DNA from: Saksenaea vasiformis B4078
Taxonomy: Eukaryota > Mucoromycota > Mucoromycetes > Mucorales > Saksenaeaceae
Direction: 5' to 3'
Assembly (NCBI GenBank): GCA_000697055.1
Contig: JNDT01002027.1
Coordinates: forward strand, 19,941 to 83,940
Length of the DNA: 64,000 nt
Made by a program: the position numbers and the translations under genes. How positions within the stretch are numbered: the first letter of the stretch is position 1; each line of letters begins with the position of its first letter. This document shows positions 58,935-64,000 of this stretch, piece after piece. The notes beneath the pieces are model-generated. The model searched no databases. It was not told the origin of the DNA and worked only from the letters and a program-made list of their open reading frames with translations.

Positions 58935-61595
58935 TCAAGACCATTTAGGCTGAGATCCAGAAGACTGATGGTCGTAATCCATGCTCTGCACGTTTTCATT
59001 GTTGCTACTGGTGTCGTTGTCGTTGTTATTGTTGTTACTTGACGTCGCTGCTACAGACGCAGCGGCCATCGTCGCTTGCTGTAGCATCAACAAACGCTGA
59101 ACTTGTTCAGGCGTCAGTGTCGACAAGGAAGGAGCACCAGTGCCACCGAAAGAGTGTGCAGCAGTAAATGAATGCACCTTGCTGTTTTCTACCTGTTGCT
59201 GTTGCTGTTGTTGTTGGGCAACCATGCCCATCCAAGAAAGGTTGGGCGCGCTTCCGACCGTCGGCAGAAGCGTACGTTGATTGTTTGGTAGTATGTTTCT
59301 AGCTCCTGGAGGTTGAGGCTCCACTTTAGCTGTTGTATGTTGAAAGACAGGCGACGGTTGGGGCATGAGCACGGGCTGCCGCCGTTCTTGCGGTGCCATG
59401 GACGCAGTGGCTGACTGGCTACTCGTAGCGCACGTTGGCGGAGGCGGTTTCTCTTGATTCTTTTTATCGCTGAGAGAATGACGTCGCTGACGTTTATTGA
59501 TCGTCTCACTTCCCCACCGTGAAGGGGCAAAGGTTACTGGCCTCATCCCGTTTATCTGTGCACCGCTGTTTGAAGATGTTGAGGCGGTTGTGGTACTGAC
59601 GGTCCGCAGCGCCTTGCTTCCCCCAAAATCTGGAGCAATGCTAATCATACCCGTGCCGCTTGATCGTTTCCCAATTACACCCATTGTAGATCCACCCGTG
59701 GTCACTGTGCTGCTCCCTTGTCCAGACGTTGACGCCGATTGCAAAAACGTTGACTTGCTCTTTGAACCCCTACCGCTCCCTGTGCTGGACCCGGCGGTAC
59801 TGGTACTTCCACTCCTGTTGCGCTTCTTAATCACGTCTGTCTTTAAACTCAATGGTCGTACCACGCCGTGCAGCTTTAGAAAAAGACCACAAGCATTGCA
59901 CAGCGGCTGTCCTTCCGGGTCGCGCCGCCAGAGCGGAGTTGTGGAAGTTCCACAGTTGGTACACTTCGTTGGCGAGCTCTCCTTTTTGGAGACATCCTGT
60001 TTTTTACCCTCTCCCTGTTGTGGCGTGACAAGTTTGGATAAATTCGGTGAAACACCTCCTTCCACTTTGGGTGAGCCATCATACGATGAAACAGAAGCCG
60101 CTCGTCCTATGGGCTGTTGCGATGTAGTAGATCCACCGTCTTGCAAATCTAAGCATCAGATCACATATGCACATACATAGAACCGATGCAGTCCCCGGAA
60201 GTAGAACTTTACCTGCTGATTGTGAGATTTCAAAAGAATCCATGGTTTGCCCGTCCTTTGCAACCAGTTGACTTGGACTGATATGCGATGACCGCGGCAT
60301 GGTTGTAGGTTCATTCTGCGTATTCATCAATGGTGAGAACATATTCCCTGCGTCTGGGGCGACGGCGGATGTATGTCCGTTCGCGTAGTACATTGTCAAT
60401 AATTCCTCAAAACTTAAAGCGCCTGCATGTAACGTGCCCGCTGTCCCTAACGTGGTTTGACCAAATACTGGTGAGGAGCCAGCCTCACCAGGCGACGTTG
60501 GGTACATCGGAGACCTTGTTGCTTGGGCTTCCGTGTAGGGTGGCATGCGCGGGAAGAGCGCGGGAGGTTGGTGAAATGTCGTTGTCTGAAATTGCTGTGA
60601 TGGTGGTGGATGATAATTTGGTAAAGATTGGCTTAAAAACGCAAGACTCGACTCCATGTAGGCAGGTGTTTGAAAAGGGGAGTTCGTGGACGGCAACGGT
60701 GAGGCCGTCGTCTTGATCCGATGATCAGCGCCGTTATCGTCGCTTTCGTTTTGGTAATCATCCATATCCGCATCTGTGGGTAAATCGACGGGGATAGTAA
60801 TGCTATTTGCCCCGTTGACATGTGAAAAAAAGGGAGTATCCGCAGACTATAAACAACATTAGATTGTTACACCAACACCACAATAAAATACGGTACATTT
60901 GGTTCATTATCCAAGACTGAGATGCGGTGGCTGGAAGGAGATGATGACAAGGAGGATGACAAAGGCGAAGAGGCACGTGCAGATCCATAGACGAGGACAT
61001 TCTTGTTGTTGAAATGGGATGGTCTGTGTCGCGACGGTCCGGAGCGCTGGAAAGGCGGTCCTCCACTCATGAAATCAATCATATAGGGTGGAGCAGATGA
61101 CGAAAGGAGGGCAGTTGTGTCATCAGGTGCTGGAGGCGACGCTGGTGTGGAGTGGTCGACAACGGGTGCGGATGAATCAACAAACATGTCTGTCTCGTCT
61201 CTTGGTGGGGGTGTGAGAGCCCTTTTCTCAGCCTCAGCTTTCTTTTTGTTTAATGTCATTGCCATCATACGCCATGTTAGATTTTCTAAACGAGAACCGT
61301 TGGGAAGTGTATCCTTTGCTTTGGTATACAACCGCCACACTTGCGTCGCTAGCGGATCCTTTTTATTTGATTTGGCTGACGAATCTGAGCCGTCTGATTC
61401 TGAGTCGGAGTCGTCAACGGCAGCTTTGGGTTTTCTGGGCGGAAACAACGAGTCTGACAGAAGAACGGCCGCAACGGACGGTGGTGACTTTGGGGACAAT
61501 GCAGCAGATTTTATGTCTCTTGCCGACTGTTTCCTAAGTTCGCTTAAATGTACATTGGGTTGCTTTATTTCTGATGAAGAGTTTGCTCCCGCCAT
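58935..61595 (-). CDS. AreA/NIT2-type GATA zinc-finger nitrogen regulator
   Basis: Complement of 58935-60148, 60213-60846 and 60897-61595; 848 residues in frame. The N-terminal half carries a DUF1752-type motif ([20 protein letters not shown] then [11 protein letters not shown]), typical of fungal nitrogen GATA activators. Exon 3 has one GATA finger, C-x2-C-x17-C-x2-C ([20 protein letters not shown], then LCNACG), followed by the basic [15 protein letters not shown] region that contacts DNA. The rest is Ser/Thr/Gln/Asn-rich, including a Gln run and an Asn/Asp run near the C-terminus, likely transactivation and disordered regions. Expected role: activates genes for secondary nitrogen sources when ammonium and glutamine are low. 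Both introns are short (50 and 64 bases). Start chosen at ATG 61595. Confidence 0.85.
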
Positions 61596-64000
61596 GGCAT
61601 AGCTCTCGAATTGGGGACTTTGGACAAAGTGAAGAGAAAAAAAGGAAGACAACTTTAAACGCCCCGCTGGAAAACAACATCTCCAAGAAACGGACAAATC
61701 AGATTTTGACGGCGTTCCAAACAATTCCTTCCAAATTGAGCAATCGATCAGTGACGTTGGCTCAACTTTTCGCTGGGCCCAACTCAGCTCACATGGTTCA
61801 CGACCCGCTTCTTATCCCTATTCTGGTGTTAGCTCGCTTTTCAGAAACATGACGATCCAAAAATTAACTGCACTTCCTTATCGTTATCAGATTTGAGGGA
61901 AACAGTCAGCTATGCAACTAGCAAAAGAGTGGTTAATATAGTTAAATTTCAAGGACATTCTCAAGCAATTATGATTACACGCTACGACAGATAAACTTTA
62001 CGTCTATAAAGAGACCGAACTTGCGCAAAGGAAAAAAATAAGCATGCATCATTAATACACTGATATCAGCGTCAGAATAAATGTAAAAGATAACGTTATT
62101 CCCGGCGCAAATTTCGTCTCGAGCTCACACAAAATGACTTAAAGCTAGTGCAAAATCGCATGCAAAGTCCTATAAGTGTAAGCAACTGTGGAATTTCCAG
62201 GGACCGGAACAAGCATCAAAAACTGCCTTGTCATTCTGGCATTTTTTTTCCACGACTAGTACAGCACAAATACTGTAATATCCTGAAGACGAGCTTCGAT
62301 ATATGGTGCACGTAACCTAGACTCAACATCTTTTTTCTATCTTTAAGCGGTTACTCTTTTCCATGGCTCTCCAAAGGCAAATTACAATAGATAGGTACAC
62401 CTATAAGGCCTTCATGAACAGTTATGTCAGTTTTCTTGGGATCATTCCATCGAAGAAACCGAGAAATAACCGGTAAATGAAGCGGCAGCAAGTGACCCAG
62501 AAACTGAGTCTTAATATTGCACGACTAAACGCGGTACTGAAGGAGAAGCAGGTTCACACAGTTGTGATCACTGAATGTGATGCTAAGATCTGGTCTGGGG
62601 GGCACAGAAAGCACGTAGTATTACCGGTTTGCAGTGACAGCAACAGCGGAAGTATGCGTATCTGACGTTCCTGAAACAAGATAGTAAGTACAGTAGAATA
62701 CCAAGCTCAGGCAATCTTCTGATTACTATATGCCATATCCCGGTACATTCTTTTATTTTGGACACTGATTACTTGTGCTCGAAAGATGTCTTTGACGAAA
62801 ATGATCTAAGCTTGAAGAAAGGAAGGGAAAGCTCTAAGTTATTGCCGCTTCAGGAAGGTACTTGGCGCATGTTTGTACTTGTCGGTAACAATCACTACGT
62901 TCATGAGAGCGGATCCTGTTACGATAGCATTGGGATCGGCAGGAACATCAAACGGACCCGCTTATTCCACGCAAATTATTGATACCTCTGGAAAAGCACA
63001 ACCAACCTTGGGTTTTTTTATCCTTGCTTACGGCCCGTAAGATGACAACTCAGGGTGGTACCACGTCTGGTCCAAAATTTAGCTCCATTATTACCGCAGC
63101 TCGTTTCTACTTACGCTTCCTGATTTATTTCATATGCCCGATGCCGAGTTTGCCTCCTATGCTTGATCTTCCTTCTCCTGGTACCCTTTCACCATTTTTT
63201 GAAGCAAGCACGTTACGAATGGGCTGGAGTTGCCCAGTTGTCACAGTGCTCCCCAATTGACAATTGCACCGGTTCGTTTGCCAGAATCAGCAAATTTTTC
63301 AGGTACGACAATATTAGCTTTATACAAACAAATCCGAAATTGATAAGCAGTACCTTCTGTTCTCTATGACGGCCTTGCACTTCCTCAGGATGATCAGCAT
63401 TGACAGTTAATTGGAGGAATACTCAGTTATTTTCAGAGAACAGGGATTACAAGGCAATTTGCTACTTTTTCGGTGGGCAGATGAGAATTGGAATCTGTTG
63501 TATACATTACACTATCATACGAGAACCAATTGTTCTTGTCCACTACGGCTACCAAGTGAAGGTCTTACCTTAGATATCTTTGCTTCCGTCAACAATTTAA
63601 GACAAGTTGTGCATGTAAGTTAATAGCAATACTTCCTTATTTTTAATTAATTTTTAGTATCGCCGATATTACTTGAAACCAACAAGAATCCGTACATCTG
63701 GAAAACGCTTATGCAACTTTATACTTTCATCAAATCATTCCTTAAATTGATTCCTTTCACCAGCGTACCGCGAAGTGCGAACTCGTACAGCTTACCTAAT
63801 TATTCTCCATTCACTTATGAATAATAATCAAGCACTGGAATCTACAGAACTCATTTGCATAGTTGAACAAACAGCTACTGAGAATATCAAGTCTTATCCT
63901 ACATGGAAGCAACTCAAATTACTAAAGATGTTAGAAATCAATATTGTTCTTCAACTTAATCCTTGCAAGAAGTATTTTCGGTTTTTCTATACGAATACAA
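61596..64000. other. gene-poor right end with one spliced exon-like pair
   Basis: About 2.4 kb. Most is non-coding by eye. On the plus strand 63408-63615 reads EYSVIFREQGLQGNLLLFRW and later LTLDIFASVNNLRQVVHV, ending at a gtaagt donor; after a 41-base intron (acceptor tttttag) it continues YRRYYLKPTRIRTSGKRLC to a stop near 63750. This is a plausible last exon pair of an unknown gene, but its 5' exons (perhaps 62758-63270) cannot be joined. Confidence 0.3.

Noticed and set aside
59497..60180. 227-codon plus-strand frame opposite the GATA factor
   Set aside because: Antisense shadow of Ser/Thr-rich codons; the minus strand has a perfect GATA finger.
61117..61602. 161-codon plus-strand frame opposite the GATA N-terminus
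   Set aside because: Antisense shadow; the minus strand holds the DUF1752 motif.
1..64000. tRNA, rRNA and CRISPR features
   Set aside because: No cloverleaf-like A/B-box pairs, rRNA cores or regular spacer arrays were seen reading both strands by eye; a tRNAscan run would settle the tRNA question.

Overview
This window is nuclear DNA of a filamentous fungus, most likely Mucoromycota (Mucorales-like). The reasons are the dense short GT-AG introns (about 40-70 bases), the gene content (a CotH-type spore-coat kinase homologue, an EXORDIUM-like secreted protein, a DUF1752/GATA nitrogen regulator, a DHX29-like helicase, DEP-DH-PH-CNH and WW-MyTH4-RhoGAP Rho regulators) and a eukaryotic TnpB relative (Fanzor). 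There are no operons. Most genes carry several introns, so I rebuilt exons by hand from splice sites, reading phase and family conservation. Exon joins are given where I could close the reading frame, otherwise only a span.

Layout. 0-2.3 kb: decayed chromodomain-like remnant, then mitochondrial ribosomal protein bL28m (+). 2.3-8.4 kb (-): PC-esterase-like membrane protein, a FAM72 homologue in five exons, a polyQ single-pass membrane protein, a LEA_2-like membrane protein and a His-rich protein. 8.4-10.5 kb: eroded exons only. 10.5-11.5 kb (+): 2-phosphoglycerate kinase/LPA1-like P-loop protein. 12.3-13.2 kb: first copy of a dispersed gene-like repeat. 13.4-14.4 kb (+): EXORDIUM-like secreted protein, convergent with a CotH protein (-). 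16.9-18.4 kb (-): multi-pass membrane protein. 19.0-22.6 kb (-): secreted subtilase with PA domain. 23.9-25.3 kb (+): amino-acid transporter. 26.7-32.1 kb (+): 21-exon DHX29-like helicase, whose exons close to 1,437 residues.

32.4-40.6 kb (-) holds four paralogous membrane proteins with a Kre9/KNH-like ectodomain, a TM helix and a Pro/Tyr-rich tail. Their exon structure shows a two-gene cassette (A-B) duplicated in tandem (C-D). 40.9-44.9 kb (-) is a Fanzor gene with three clean introns but four frameshifts at A-runs and one in-frame TAG. 46.3-56.5 kb carries a RhoGAP and a Rho1-type GEF on the same strand with a repeat between them. 58.9-61.6 kb (-) is an AreA/NIT2-type GATA factor. A pogo-like MITE (57,994-58,166) and four copies of the dispersed gene-like repeat mark the intergenic DNA.

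Functionally, several genes concern the cell wall and surface (RhoGEF, RhoGAP, KNH-like proteins, PC-esterase, EXORDIUM-like, CotH) and nitrogen acquisition (GATA regulator, amino-acid transporter, secreted protease). That is an observation about content; co-regulation is not shown by the sequence. The most unusual items are the duplicated KNH cassette, the decaying Fanzor and the splice-site-bearing repeat family.
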